Shown here: positions 34,853 through 43,470 of the stretch, piece by piece
Numbering within the stretch: position 1 is the stretch's first letter
How the letters are laid out: every line of letters begins with the position of its first letter
Assembly (NCBI GenBank): GCA_902490405.1
Contig: CABUDS010000016.1
Location: 1-46,366 of the forward strand
Direction of reading: 5' to 3'
DNA from: an uncultured Collinsella sp.
GTDB taxonomy: Bacteria; Actinomycetota; Coriobacteriia; Coriobacteriales; Coriobacteriaceae
DNA length: 46,366 nucleotides
Notes under the pieces: generated by a model
What the model saw: only the letters and a program-made list of their open reading frames with translations
Told to the model about the DNA's origin: nothing
Databases searched by the model: none
Position numbers and translations under genes: made by a program

Positions 34853-37576
34853 TTACTTCTTCTTTTTGCTCGGCATCGAGACTTTGATGCCTTGGGCGGA
34901 CTTGGTTACGCGGGAGCGCTTGGCGCCCGTGGGCTTCTTTTTCTTGGGCTGGGCCTGGGCCACGCCCTCGAGTGCGCGGGCCTCGGCCTCGCGAACGGTG
35001 CGAGCTTCGCGGCGCTGCGCCATGTCGGCGGCGACGCGCTTGGCAAAACGCTCCGCCGTCGAACCCGTCGAGCTCACCTTGCCGCCACCGCGACCCAGGC
35101 GGACGCGAACACCGCGGCCAAAACCAGTTGCGGCATGACGACGACGCGGCTTGAGAGAATCCATCATCGTGGCGAGCTTAAAGAACACCGAGCAGGTAAA
35201 GGCCACGATGACAGCCAAGATAACCATCTGGCCCATCGACAGGTTGGCAATAGACAGCAGCTTCGGGAATCCGATAACGCCCACCAGGATGCCGGCGACC
35301 ACAAACACAAAGAGCACCACACGTAAGGGCGTGAGAGGCTGCGAGATGCGCCAGATCAGGCTGACGCTCGCCGCGCACGACGTAAGCAGGCACATCGTAG
35401 ACAGCGTAAGCTGGCTAAAGCCGAACACGCGCGCCACAAAGATATCGAGCGCCGCGGCCAAAATGACCGCAATCGATGCCGGCAGTGCCCGCTTGAGCAC
35501 GTTCGTCAGGAACGACCCCTTCACGCGAGCATTGTTGGGCTCCAGGCCCAACACAAAGCCCGGCGCGCCGATGCAGAAGAAGTTGATGAGCGTCATCTGA
35601 ATCGGCTCGAAAGGGTACGGCGGCAGCGCGATGCACAGCGCCGCCAGGCCCATCGAGAACAGCGTCTTAGTCAGGAAAAGCGAAGCCGAACGCTGCAGGT
35701 TGTTGATGGAGCGACGGCCCTCGGCCACCACGGCGGGCATCGAGGCAAAGTCGTTGTCGACGAGCACGATCTCGGCCACGTTACGCGCGGCATCGGAGCC
35801 GGCCGCCATGGCCACGGAGCAGTCGGCCTCCTTGAGCGCCAGCACGTCGTTGACGCCGTCGCCTGTCATGGCCACGGCGTGCTCGCGGCGCTTGAGCGCC
35901 TGCACGAGCTCGCGCTTCTGCTGCGGGGTCACACGACCAAAGACATGGTAGCGGTCCACTGCGGCATCGAGCTTGGCCGGCGTATCGAGCGTCGTGGCGT
36001 CCACATAAGCGTCCGCCCCCGGCACGCCCACCACGCGAGCGATCGACGACACCGTACGCGGGTCGTCGCCACTGATCACGTTGAGGGTCACGCCCTGCTC
36101 GTTAAAGTAACCGATGGTCTCGGCCGCCGAGGTACGAATCTCGTCGCGGATGGTCACAAAGCCCACGGGCTCGGCCTCGCCCGCCATATCGCCATCGGGC
36201 GTAAAGCCGTCCACGCGCGCCACCACGAGCACGCGGCAGGTATCGGCAAGCTCGGCGACACGGTTCTCGACCTGGGCAAACGCACGATCAGAGAGCACAA
36301 ACTGCGCCGCACCCATCACATAGGAGCCCTGCGCAAACGACGCGCCGCTCCACTTTTTGGAGGACGAGAACGGAATGACCGACAGCGGCTCGGACACCTC
36401 GACCGGGCGATCGGCGTAATAGTTGAGCAGCGCCTGGCAGGTCTCGTTGGCATCGGCCGAAGTCGCACGTGCCACGTTAGCCAGCGCAAAATCGAGCACC
36501 GTGGTATCGACGGGAACGGCGGCTTCGCCCTCCCCCGCGCCCATGCCAAAGCCCTCGATCGGCAGCGGATACGTGCCCTCGACCTCCATGCGACCCGACG
36601 TGATGGTGCCCGTCTTGTCCAGGCACAGCACGTCGACGCGCGCGAGCGTCTCGATGCAGTAGAGCTGCTGCGCCAGCACCTTGCGGCGGGCCAGGCGCAC
36701 CGTGGCGATGGCGAGCACCGACGAGGTCAGCAGCACCAGGCCTTGCGGGATCATGCCCAGCAGGGCGCCCACCGTGGACAGTAGCGCCGACGAAGGTACA
36801 TGACCAGCCAACAGCTCGGAAAAGCACCACGAAAGCGCGCTATCGCCTGGAGTTCCCGCGGCATCCCACAGCTCGCTCACACTCGAGGCAAACAACGCCA
36901 AACCGAGCGGGATCATGATGATGCTCGCAAAGCGCACGATGGCGTTAAACGCGTTCATGATCTCGGAATTGACCTTTTTGACGTACTTCGCCTCGTTATT
37001 AATTTTGGCCACGTAGTTGTCGGCGCCGACATGGATCACGCGGGCGCGCAGCAAGCCCGAGTCGATAAAGCTGCCGCTCATGAGCTCGGAGCCGGGCTGC
37101 TTTTTGATGAGATCGCTCTCGCCCGTCAGCAGGCTCTCATTCACGAGCGCCTCGCCCGAAACCACCACGGCGTCAGCGGGAATCTGGTCGCCACGCCCCA
37201 GGCGGATGATGTCGTCGAGCACGATCTGATCCAGGTCGAGCTCAACCTCGGAGCCGTCGCGCACCGCGATGGCCTTCTTGGAGGTCAGCAGCGTGAGCTT
37301 ATCGACCATCTTCTTGGAACGCATGGACTGAATGACGCCAATAGCGGTATTGAGGAACACCACGAACAGGAACGTCAGATTCTTAAACGAACCGGTCAAA
37401 ATGACCAGGAACGCCAAGATCACGTTGATCAAATTGAACAGCGTGCAGAGGTTCTCGATGATGAGCTCTTTGACCGACTTGGTCTTGAGCTCCATGTTGC
37501 GGTTGATCTTACCGGCGGCGATGCGCTCCTCGACCTCGGCGGTCGAGAGTCCGCGCTCGATATCCGTTGCTGCCAT
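34853..37576 (-). CDS. Cation-transporting P-type ATPase with a basic C-terminal tail
   Basis: The 907-residue protein has the actuator motif LLTGESDLI, the phosphorylation site CLDKTGTIT (D320), the hinge MTGDGVNDVLALKEADC, and about ten membrane helices. The M4 motif reads MIPQGLVLL, close to the IPEGL of calcium-type P2 pumps; CtpE-like calcium transporters are the nearest family I recognise, but the ion is uncertain. ATG at 37576 matches the start of the N-terminal ATPase domain. Residues 804-907 form a tail with about 30 Lys/Arg and only seven acidic residues, ending in four lysines. No metal-binding Cys motifs are present, arguing against a P1B heavy-metal pump. Confidence 0.92.
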   Translation of the reverse strand: MAATDIERGLSTAEVEERIAAGKINRNMELKTKSVKELIIENLCTLFNLINVILAFLVILTGSFKNLTFLFVVFLNTAIGVIQSMRSKKMVDKLTLLTSKKAIAVRDGSEVELDLDQIVLDDIIRLGRGDQIPADAVVVSGEALVNESLLTGESDLIKKQPGSELMSGSFIDSGLLRARVIHVGADNYVAKINNEAKYVKKVNSEIMNAFNAIVRFASIIMIPLGLALFASSVSELWDAAGTPGDSALSWCFSELLAGHVPSSALLSTVGALLGMIPQGLVLLTSSVLAIATVRLARRKVLAQQLYCIETLARVDVLCLDKTGTITSGRMEVEGTYPLPIEGFGMGAGEGEAAVPVDTTVLDFALANVARATSADANETCQALLNYYADRPVEVSEPLSVIPFSSSKKWSGASFAQGSYVMGAAQFVLSDRAFAQVENRVAELADTCRVLVVARVDGFTPDGDMAGEAEPVGFVTIRDEIRTSAAETIGYFNEQGVTLNVISGDDPRTVSSIARVVGVPGADAYVDATTLDTPAKLDAAVDRYHVFGRVTPQQKRELVQALKRREHAVAMTGDGVNDVLALKEADCSVAMAAGSDAARNVAEIVLVDNDFASMPAVVAEGRRSINNLQRSASLFLTKTLFSMGLAALCIALPPYPFEPIQMTLINFFCIGAPGFVLGLEPNNARVKGSFLTNVLKRALPASIAVILAAALDIFVARVFGFSQLTLSTMCLLTSCAASVSLIWRISQPLTPLRVVLFVFVVAGILVGVIGFPKLLSIANLSMGQMVILAVIVAFTCSVFFKLATMMDSLKPRRRHAATGFGRGVRVRLGRGGGKVSSTGSTAERFAKRVAADMAQRREARTVREAEARALEGVAQAQPKKKKPTGAKRSRVTKSAQGIKVSMPSKKKK

Positions 37577-37604
37577 ACCACGTCCCATCACGTCGCGTCG
37601 GTAT

Positions 37605-37641
37605 AAGAAAAACCGCCCGGACCATGCGAGGTTCGGACGGT
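37605..37641 (-). terminator. Terminator after tRNA-Arg
   Basis: On the minus strand a 12-bp stem with G-U pairs (37630-37641 with 37612-37623) and a six-base loop is followed by TTTTTCTT. It lies 12 bases after the tRNA. The ATPase gene begins about 30 bases further on. Confidence 0.85.
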
Positions 37642-37652
37642 CTCACGTTCGA

Positions 37653-37729
37653 TGGTGCCCCATGTTGGATTCGAACCAACGGCCTTCTGCTCCGGAGGCA
37701 GACGCTCTAATCCCCTGAGCTAATAGGGC
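37653..37729 (-). tRNA. tRNA-Arg (anticodon CCG)
   Basis: The 77-base gene folds into a full cloverleaf: acceptor GCCCTAT with ATGGGGC, D-arm GCTCAGGGGATTAGAGC, anticodon stem TCTGC/GCAGA around loop CTCCGGA (anticodon CCG), and T-arm GTTGG-TTCGAAT-CCAAC. A73 and the CCA end are encoded. It reads CGG codons. Confidence 0.96.
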
Positions 37730-37740
37730 CAACGTTTGGC

Positions 37741-37770
37741 ATTATACCCAAGTGCACCACGGGCTATCAA
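37741..37770 (-). promoter_or_regulatory. Promoter of tRNA-Arg
   Basis: On the minus strand -35 TTGATA (37765-37770) and a perfect -10 TATAAT (37741-37746) are 18 bases apart, with transcription starting close to the mature 5' end. Confidence 0.85.
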
Positions 37771-37847
37771 AAAAAGAAAAAGCTTTGCAATTCCGGGGAA
37801 GACGCGGCTCAACGGCCCACTTTAGAAGGCAAAAGCGAGTCAGATAG

Positions 37848-37921
37848 TATAAACTCTCATGCACCATATGTACACGGCTCGCGATGCGGGCCGTTTTTGC
37901 AAGGGCTATCCATCGAGGTGA
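37848..37921 (+). promoter_or_regulatory. aroF leader: -10, short leader ORF and attenuator-like hairpin
   Basis: A -10-like TATAAA lies at 37848-37853; no good -35 is seen. An ORF of 20 codons (37859-37921, MHHMYTARDAGRFCKGYPSR) starts right where transcription would begin. Inside it, an 8-bp stem CGGCTCGC/GCGGGCCG (37875-37882 with 37886-37893) with a three-base loop is followed by TTTTT (37894-37898), which looks like an intrinsic terminator 33 bases before aroF. Tyr, Phe and Tyr codons occur at positions 5, 13 and 17. Attenuation of the operon is inferred. Confidence 0.55.
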
Positions 37922-37931
37922 GAGGCACACC

Positions 37932-38954
37932 ATGATTGCAATTTTAAAAGAGAGCGCCAGCGACGAGGCCGTCAGCCATATCGTCAGCTGGATTGAGAAA
38001 AAGGGCCTGAAGACCGATGTCTCGCGCGGCGAGAATGAGACGATCATCGGCCTGGTGGGCGATACGACCAAGATCGACCCGTTCCTGCTCGAGTCCATGG
38101 ATGTCGTCGAGCGCGTGCAGCGCGTCTCCGAGCCGTTCAAGCGCGCCAACCGCAAGTTCCACCCCGAGGACTCCGTCATCGACTGCGGCCACGGCGTCAA
38201 GATCGGCGGCGATCAGTTCCAGGTCATCGCCGGCCCGTGCTCCGTCGAGGGCGAGAACCTCATCCGCATCGCCCGCCGCGTGAAGGCCGCCGGTGCCACG
38301 ATGCTGCGCGGCGGTGCCTACAAGCCCCGCACTTCCCCGTACGCCTACCAGGGCATGGGCCCCGCCGGTCTGGACCTGCTGTGCGAGGCGTCTGCCGAGC
38401 TCGACATGCCGATCGTCACCGAGATCATGGACCCGCGCGACGTGCAGGTCTTCCTGGACAAGAAAATCGACGTCATGCAGATCGGCGCCCGCAACGCCCA
38501 GAACTTCCCTCTGCTCAAAGAGGTCGGCAAGACCAAGACTCCGATCTTGCTTAAGCGCGGCATGTCCGGCACGATCGATGAGCTGCTCATGGCCGCCGAG
38601 TACATCATGAGCGAGGGCAACGACAACGTCATCCTGTGCGAGCGCGGCATCCGCACCTTCGAGACCCGTACTCGCAACACATTCGACCTCAACGCCGTGC
38701 CGGTGCTGCACCACCTGTCGCACCTGCCCGTCGTCGCCGACCCCAGCCACGCCACCGGCTACACCCGCTACGTTGAGCCCATGGCGCTTGCCGCGACCGC
38801 CTGCGGCGCCAACGGCCTGGAGATCGAGGTCCACGACGAGCCGAGCCGCGCCTGGTCCGACGGCGCCCAGGCCCTCACCCCCGATCAGTTCGACGACACC
38901 ATGCGCCGCATCCGAGCCATCCGCGAGGTCGTCTGCCAAGAGACCATGGAGTAG
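37932..38954 (+). CDS. aroF: 3-deoxy-7-phosphoheptulonate (DAHP) synthase
   Basis: DAHP synthase condenses PEP with erythrose-4-phosphate, the first step of the shikimate pathway. The 340-residue protein has an N-terminal ferredoxin-like regulatory domain (1 to about 70) as in the Thermotoga enzyme, where it mediates Tyr/Phe feedback, then the barrel with IAGPCSVEG, RGGAYKPRTSPYAYQG, LLKRGMSGTI and DPSHATGY. ATG at 37932 follows GAGGTGAGAGG; the frame is open further upstream but matches nothing. It heads the operon. Confidence 0.97.
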   Translation: MIAILKESASDEAVSHIVSWIEKKGLKTDVSRGENETIIGLVGDTTKIDPFLLESMDVVERVQRVSEPFKRANRKFHPEDSVIDCGHGVKIGGDQFQVIAGPCSVEGENLIRIARRVKAAGATMLRGGAYKPRTSPYAYQGMGPAGLDLLCEASAELDMPIVTEIMDPRDVQVFLDKKIDVMQIGARNAQNFPLLKEVGKTKTPILLKRGMSGTIDELLMAAEYIMSEGNDNVILCERGIRTFETRTRNTFDLNAVPVLHHLSHLPVVADPSHATGYTRYVEPMALAATACGANGLEIEVHDEPSRAWSDGAQALTPDQFDDTMRRIRAIREVVCQETME

Positions 38955-38957
38955 CCC

Positions 38958-39872
38958 ATGGGTACCGTGAGAAACGCGCGCGTTAACCAGGGCGGCCCCA
39001 AGTGCGCCGGCATCGTCGGCCTTGGCCTCATCGGCGGCAGCTTTGCCCGCGGCTATGCGCAGGCGGGCGTCCGCGTGCTGGCCTGGGATCCCGATGACGA
39101 TGTCATGACGGCTGCCAGCATGGGCACCGTTGCCGGCGAGCTCAACGACGAGACGCTCGGCGAATGCGACATCATCGTCCTGGCTTGCTACCCCGAAGCC
39201 TGCATCGAGTGGCTCGAGGCGCACGCCCAGGCGCTCGCCGACGCCACCGATACCGAGGCCATCATGGGCCCCGTGGTAATTGACACGGTGGGCGTCAAGG
39301 GTATCGTGTGCGAGCGCGCCTTTGAGCTTGCCCGCGAGCACGGCTTTTACTTTGTGGGCGCGCACCCCATGGCGGGCACGCAGTACTCGGGCTATGCACA
39401 CTCCCGCGCCGACCTGTTCCAGGGCGCCCCGCTGGTGCTCGTACCGCCCGCGGTGGACGATGCGCTCAAGCTGGAGCTTTTGGGCCAGGTGCGCGAGATG
39501 GTACGTCCCCTGGGCTTTGGCAAGTTCAGCGTAACGAGCGCCGCCGAGCACGACCGCGTCATCGCCTTTACGAGCCAGCTCGCGCACGTCGTCTCCAACG
39601 CCTATGTTAAGAGCCCGACCGCTCAGGTCCACCACGGCTTTTCGGCCGGCAGCTACCGCGACCTCACCCGCGTGGCACACCTCAATCCTCAGATGTGGTC
39701 CGAGCTCATGATCGACGACGCCGATGCGCTCGCCTTCGAGATCGACCATCTGATCGAATCGCTTGGCGCCTACAGCCGTGCGCTCAAGGACCGCGACCAG
39801 CGCTATCTGGAGAATCTCCTTGCCGAGGGCGACCGCATTAAGCGCGCACTCGACGACGAGGCCTCCCACTAG
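38958..39872 (+). CDS. tyrA: Prephenate dehydrogenase
   Basis: TyrA oxidatively decarboxylates prephenate to 4-hydroxyphenylpyruvate. The 304 residues show the NAD(P)-binding IVGLGLIGGSFARG (about 19-32) and the substrate block GAHPMAGTQYSGYAHSRADLF with the catalytic His. No C-terminal ACT domain is present, so tyrosine feedback through ACT is absent. Its ribosome-binding site GGAG lies within the last codons of aroF, three bases upstream of which the genes meet. Confidence 0.95.
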   Translation: MGTVRNARVNQGGPKCAGIVGLGLIGGSFARGYAQAGVRVLAWDPDDDVMTAASMGTVAGELNDETLGECDIIVLACYPEACIEWLEAHAQALADATDTEAIMGPVVIDTVGVKGIVCERAFELAREHGFYFVGAHPMAGTQYSGYAHSRADLFQGAPLVLVPPAVDDALKLELLGQVREMVRPLGFGKFSVTSAAEHDRVIAFTSQLAHVVSNAYVKSPTAQVHHGFSAGSYRDLTRVAHLNPQMWSELMIDDADALAFEIDHLIESLGAYSRALKDRDQRYLENLLAEGDRIKRALDDEASH

Positions 39873-39908
39873 ACAACCCATCACGCCAGGTCGAAAGGAC
39901 CGAAGCTT

Positions 39909-41015
39909 ATGGCGATTACCATCGATATCGACACTGCACGCCCCTACCAGGTGCATGTTGGCACGTTTTTGCTGGAGCAGGCGGGACCGCTCGTGCGTGC
40001 CACTGCCGGCGGCACCAAGGCCGTCATCGTGACGGACACCAACGTGGGCCCGCTCTACCAGATGCCCGTTAAGCAGAGCCTGGAGGCGTCAGGCTACGAG
40101 GTGAGCATCTGCACCTTCGAGGCCGGCGAGGCCCATAAGCGCGCCGAAACCTATGTTGCCATTTTGGAGTTTGTGGCCGAGCACGAGCTTTCGCGCTCCG
40201 ACGTGATCGTGGCACTCGGCGGCGGCGTCGTGGGCGACGTGGCGGGCTTTGTGGCCGCCACCTACATGCGCGGCTGCAAGTTTGTGCAGATCCCCACGAG
40301 CCTGCTCGCCATGGTGGATTCGTCGGTGGGCGGCAAGACCGCCATAGACCTGGCTGCCGGCAAGAACCTGGCCGGCGCCTTTTGGCAGCCGAGCGTGGTT
40401 ATTGCCGACGTGGGGTGCCTGGCCACCCTCACGCCCGAGCAGTTCGCCGACGGCTGCGGCGAGGTCGTCAAGCACGCCGTAATCGCCGACCCGGAGCTTT
40501 TCGCCGAGCTGGAGAAGACCCCGCTCACGCTGGAGCTGCTCAACCAGGACGTGGCTCGCGTGGCGCTTATCATTGCCCGCAATATCGACATCAAGCGCGC
40601 CGTGGTCGTCGCCGACGAGCGCGAAACCAACCAGCGCAAGCTCCTCAATTTTGGACACAGCGCCGGGCACGCCGTCGAGGCCTGCGAGCACTTTGAGCTC
40701 GGACACGGCAACTGCGTTTCAATCGGCATGGGCATCATCACGCGCGCCGCGGCCCTGCACGGCATTTGCGATGCTGCACTGCCCGATCGTATTGAGGAAC
40801 TCTGCGCCCGCCATGGCCTCAAGACCCGCTGCGACCTAGATGCCGATACCGTCTTTGCCGAGGCGCTCCACGACAAGAAGCGCGCGGGTGACACCATCGA
40901 TCTAGTGATTCCGCACGGCATTGGCCGCTGCAGCATCGACCGCACACCGCTTTCCACTTTCCACGAACTCATTGCCGAGGGCCTCGGCCAGAAGGGAGAC
41001 GCATCCGCATGCTAG
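39909..41015 (+). CDS. aroB: 3-dehydroquinate synthase
   Basis: AroB converts DAHP to 3-dehydroquinate, using NAD and a divalent metal. The 368 residues contain ALGGGVVGDVAGFVAATYMRG, the DSSVGGKTAIDL motif and the metal-binding GHSAGHAVE and ISIGMGI-like blocks (here HGNCVSIGMGI). ATG at 39909 follows AAAGGA. Its end overlaps the start of aroA by seven bases. Confidence 0.97.
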   Translation: MAITIDIDTARPYQVHVGTFLLEQAGPLVRATAGGTKAVIVTDTNVGPLYQMPVKQSLEASGYEVSICTFEAGEAHKRAETYVAILEFVAEHELSRSDVIVALGGGVVGDVAGFVAATYMRGCKFVQIPTSLLAMVDSSVGGKTAIDLAAGKNLAGAFWQPSVVIADVGCLATLTPEQFADGCGEVVKHAVIADPELFAELEKTPLTLELLNQDVARVALIIARNIDIKRAVVVADERETNQRKLLNFGHSAGHAVEACEHFELGHGNCVSIGMGIITRAAALHGICDAALPDRIEELCARHGLKTRCDLDADTVFAEALHDKKRAGDTIDLVIPHGIGRCSIDRTPLSTFHELIAEGLGQKGDASAC

Positions 41016-42328
41016 CCCGCATCACCCCGTCCCCGCTCAAGGGCACCGTTCCCGCCATCGCGTCCAAGTCGATGGCGCATCGCCTGATCATCTGCGCTGC
41101 GCTTGCCAACGGCGAGACACACGTCACCTGCAACACCACCTGCGCCGACATCGAGGCTACGGTGCGCTGCCTTACGGCCCTGGGTGCTCGCATCGAGACC
41201 GTCGAGGACGGCTTCCAGGTCCACCCCACCATGAAGAGTGTTGAGTTTGGCCTGCTCAAGGCCCTTGCCGGCAGCACGCTTGACTGCGGTGAAAGTGGAT
41301 CCACGCTCCGCTTTATGTTGCCCGTCGCCTGCGCGCTGGGCGCAGAAGCAACTTTTGTGGGTCAGGGGCGCTTGGGCGCCCGCCCGCTCTCCCCGCTCTC
41401 GGACGAGATCATCGCCGCCGGCTGCGACCTACAGGGTCTGGGCGGTTTTCCGCTCAAGACGAGCGGCCGCATGCGCCCGGGCACCTTTGTGCTTCCGGGC
41501 AACGTGAGCTCGCAGTACATCTCGGGCCTGCTGCTGGCAGCCCCGCTGCTGGCCCAGCCCTCCTGCGTGCAGGTAACCGGCCTCATCGAGAGCCGCCCCT
41601 ACATCAACCTGACGATACAGGCCATGAAGGCCTTTGGCGTCGAGGTCAACGTCGAGCGCATTCCGGCCAAGGACGGCCAGCCCGAGGTCACGAACTTCCG
41701 CGTGAGCAGTGGCTCGTACCGCACGCCCGGCAGCGTGGCCGTCGAGGGCGACTGGTCCAACGCCGCCTTTTGGCTGTGCGCCGGCGCCATCGGTACCGAC
41801 CCAATCACCGTCGAGGGCGTGTCGCTAAGCTCCGCACAGGGCGACCGTAACGTGCTTGCCGCGCTTTCGCGCTTTGGCGCCCGCATCGTGCGCTCCACCA
41901 ACGCCGCCACCGTGCAGTCCGACAAGCTCGCCGGCTTTGAGATGAGTGCCCACGACATTCCGGACCTGGTGCCCGTCATCTCGGCCGTGGCCTCGCTGGC
42001 ACAGGGCCGCACCTTTATCCGCGATTGTGCCCGTCTGCGCATCAAGGAATCCGACCGCTTGGTCACCACCACCCGCGAGCTCACCGCGCTGGGCGCGCAG
42101 GTGCGCATTGCCGGCGACGACCTCATCATCAAGGGCGTCGACGCCTTTACCGGCGGCGAGGTCGATTCGCACAACGACCATCGCATCGCCATGATGGCCG
42201 CTATCGCCGCGAGCCGCGCCACCGGCGAGGTCGTGATCCACGGTGCCGAGGCCGTCAACAAGTCCTATCCCGATTTCTTCGACCACTACCGCCTGCTGGG
42301 CGGCAAGGTCACACTCGAGGAGGAATAG
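41009..42328 (+). CDS. aroA: 3-phosphoshikimate 1-carboxyvinyltransferase (EPSP synthase)
   Basis: EPSP synthase joins PEP to shikimate-3-phosphate. The 439 residues include SKSMAHRLIICAALA, LDCGESGSTLRFMLP, the SDRLVTTTRELTALGA region (Lys/Glu before it in RIKESDR) and HNDHRIAMMAAI. SKSMAHR replaces the common SKSxTxRxL pattern only conservatively. ATG at 41009 overlaps the aroB stop, indicating coupled translation. Confidence 0.97.
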   Translation: MLARITPSPLKGTVPAIASKSMAHRLIICAALANGETHVTCNTTCADIEATVRCLTALGARIETVEDGFQVHPTMKSVEFGLLKALAGSTLDCGESGSTLRFMLPVACALGAEATFVGQGRLGARPLSPLSDEIIAAGCDLQGLGGFPLKTSGRMRPGTFVLPGNVSSQYISGLLLAAPLLAQPSCVQVTGLIESRPYINLTIQAMKAFGVEVNVERIPAKDGQPEVTNFRVSSGSYRTPGSVAVEGDWSNAAFWLCAGAIGTDPITVEGVSLSSAQGDRNVLAALSRFGARIVRSTNAATVQSDKLAGFEMSAHDIPDLVPVISAVASLAQGRTFIRDCARLRIKESDRLVTTTRELTALGAQVRIAGDDLIIKGVDAFTGGEVDSHNDHRIAMMAAIAASRATGEVVIHGAEAVNKSYPDFFDHYRLLGGKVTLEEE

Positions 42329-42329
42329 C

Positions 42330-43427
42330 ATGTCCTCGACCTTTGGCAACGTCTTGCACTTAAGCATCTTCGGCCAGTCGCACTCCCCCGCCATCGGCTG
42401 CTCCCTCGATGGCATCCCGGCGGGCATCGCTGTTGACCAGGAGCGGCTGCAGGCCTTCCTTGACCGTCGTGCCCCCGGTCGCGACGAGACCGCGACCAAA
42501 CGCCGCGAGGCCGACGCCGCCCACATCATCGCCGGTGTGGTCGATGGACATACCACGGGAGCACCCATCGCCGCGATTATCGAGAACACCAACACGCGCT
42601 CAAAGGACTATTCCGAGCTGCGCCGCAAGCCCCGCCCCGGACACGCGGATTTTCCGGCGCGCGTGAAGTATCACAACATGCACGATGTCGCTGGTGGCGG
42701 GCATTTCTCCGGCCGCCTGACGGCACCCCTGTGTATCGCCGGCGGCATTGCGCTGCAGGCACTCGAGGCCCGCGGCATTAACGTGATGGCGCACGTCGCG
42801 CAGATCGGCGGCATCTCCGACCTGCCGATGGACGATATGGTCTATCGCGAGGCCGACCGCAAGGCGATCCTAACGAACGATCTTCCTTGCATTGACGCCG
42901 CCGCAGCCGGCCGCATGCGTGAGGAGATCCTAGCCGCGCGCGACGAACTCGACAGCATCGGCGGCATCGTGGAGTGCGGCATTTACGGGCTTCCCGCAGG
43001 CATCGGCGACCCCATGTTCGACGGCATCGAGAACCGCATCGCGCAGATCGCGTTTGGCATTCCCGCCGTAAAGGGCGTGGAGTTTGGCATGGGCTTTGCC
43101 GTGGCCGCCATGCGCGGCAGCGAGAACAATGATCCGTATCGCATCGATGCCGAGACCGGCGAGATCGAGGTCGAGTCCAACAACGCCGGCGGCATCCTGG
43201 GCGGTATTTCGACCGGCGCGCCCGTCATGTGGCGCATGGCCGTAAAGCCGACGCCCTCCATTGGCCGCGAGCAGCAGACGGTGGACATGGACGCTATGGA
43301 AAATGCCGAGCTCTCGGTCCACGGCCGCCACGATCCCTGCATCGTCCCCCGAGCTGTCCCCGTAGCCGAGGCAGCCGCCGCCCTTGCCATCTGGGACGCC
43401 CTCCTCGAAGACGCCGCCCAGCGCTAA
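42330..43427 (+). CDS. aroC: Chorismate synthase
   Basis: AroC makes chorismate from EPSP with reduced FMN. The 365 residues contain RRAPGRDETATKRREADA, KPRPGHADFPARVKY, GGGHFSGRLTAP and the C-terminal GRHDPCIVPRAVPVAEA. The first signature reads GQSHSPAIGCSLDG, whereas most bacterial enzymes have GESHG; the His is kept and this variant occurs in some Gram-positives. ATG at 42330 lies one base after the aroA stop, with GAGGAGG upstream. Confidence 0.96.
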   Translation: MSSTFGNVLHLSIFGQSHSPAIGCSLDGIPAGIAVDQERLQAFLDRRAPGRDETATKRREADAAHIIAGVVDGHTTGAPIAAIIENTNTRSKDYSELRRKPRPGHADFPARVKYHNMHDVAGGGHFSGRLTAPLCIAGGIALQALEARGINVMAHVAQIGGISDLPMDDMVYREADRKAILTNDLPCIDAAAAGRMREEILAARDELDSIGGIVECGIYGLPAGIGDPMFDGIENRIAQIAFGIPAVKGVEFGMGFAVAAMRGSENNDPYRIDAETGEIEVESNNAGGILGGISTGAPVMWRMAVKPTPSIGREQQTVDMDAMENAELSVHGRHDPCIVPRAVPVAEAAAALAIWDALLEDAAQR

Positions 43428-43470
43428 CTACCCACCCCTCAACATCCCCCGACACGTGAAAGGGGTCTCC

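Noticed and set aside
37944..39956. Minus-strand ORF of 670 codons antisense to aroF, tyrA and the start of aroB
   Set aside because: The plus-strand genes are unambiguous enzymes; the antisense frame is open only because of codon bias.
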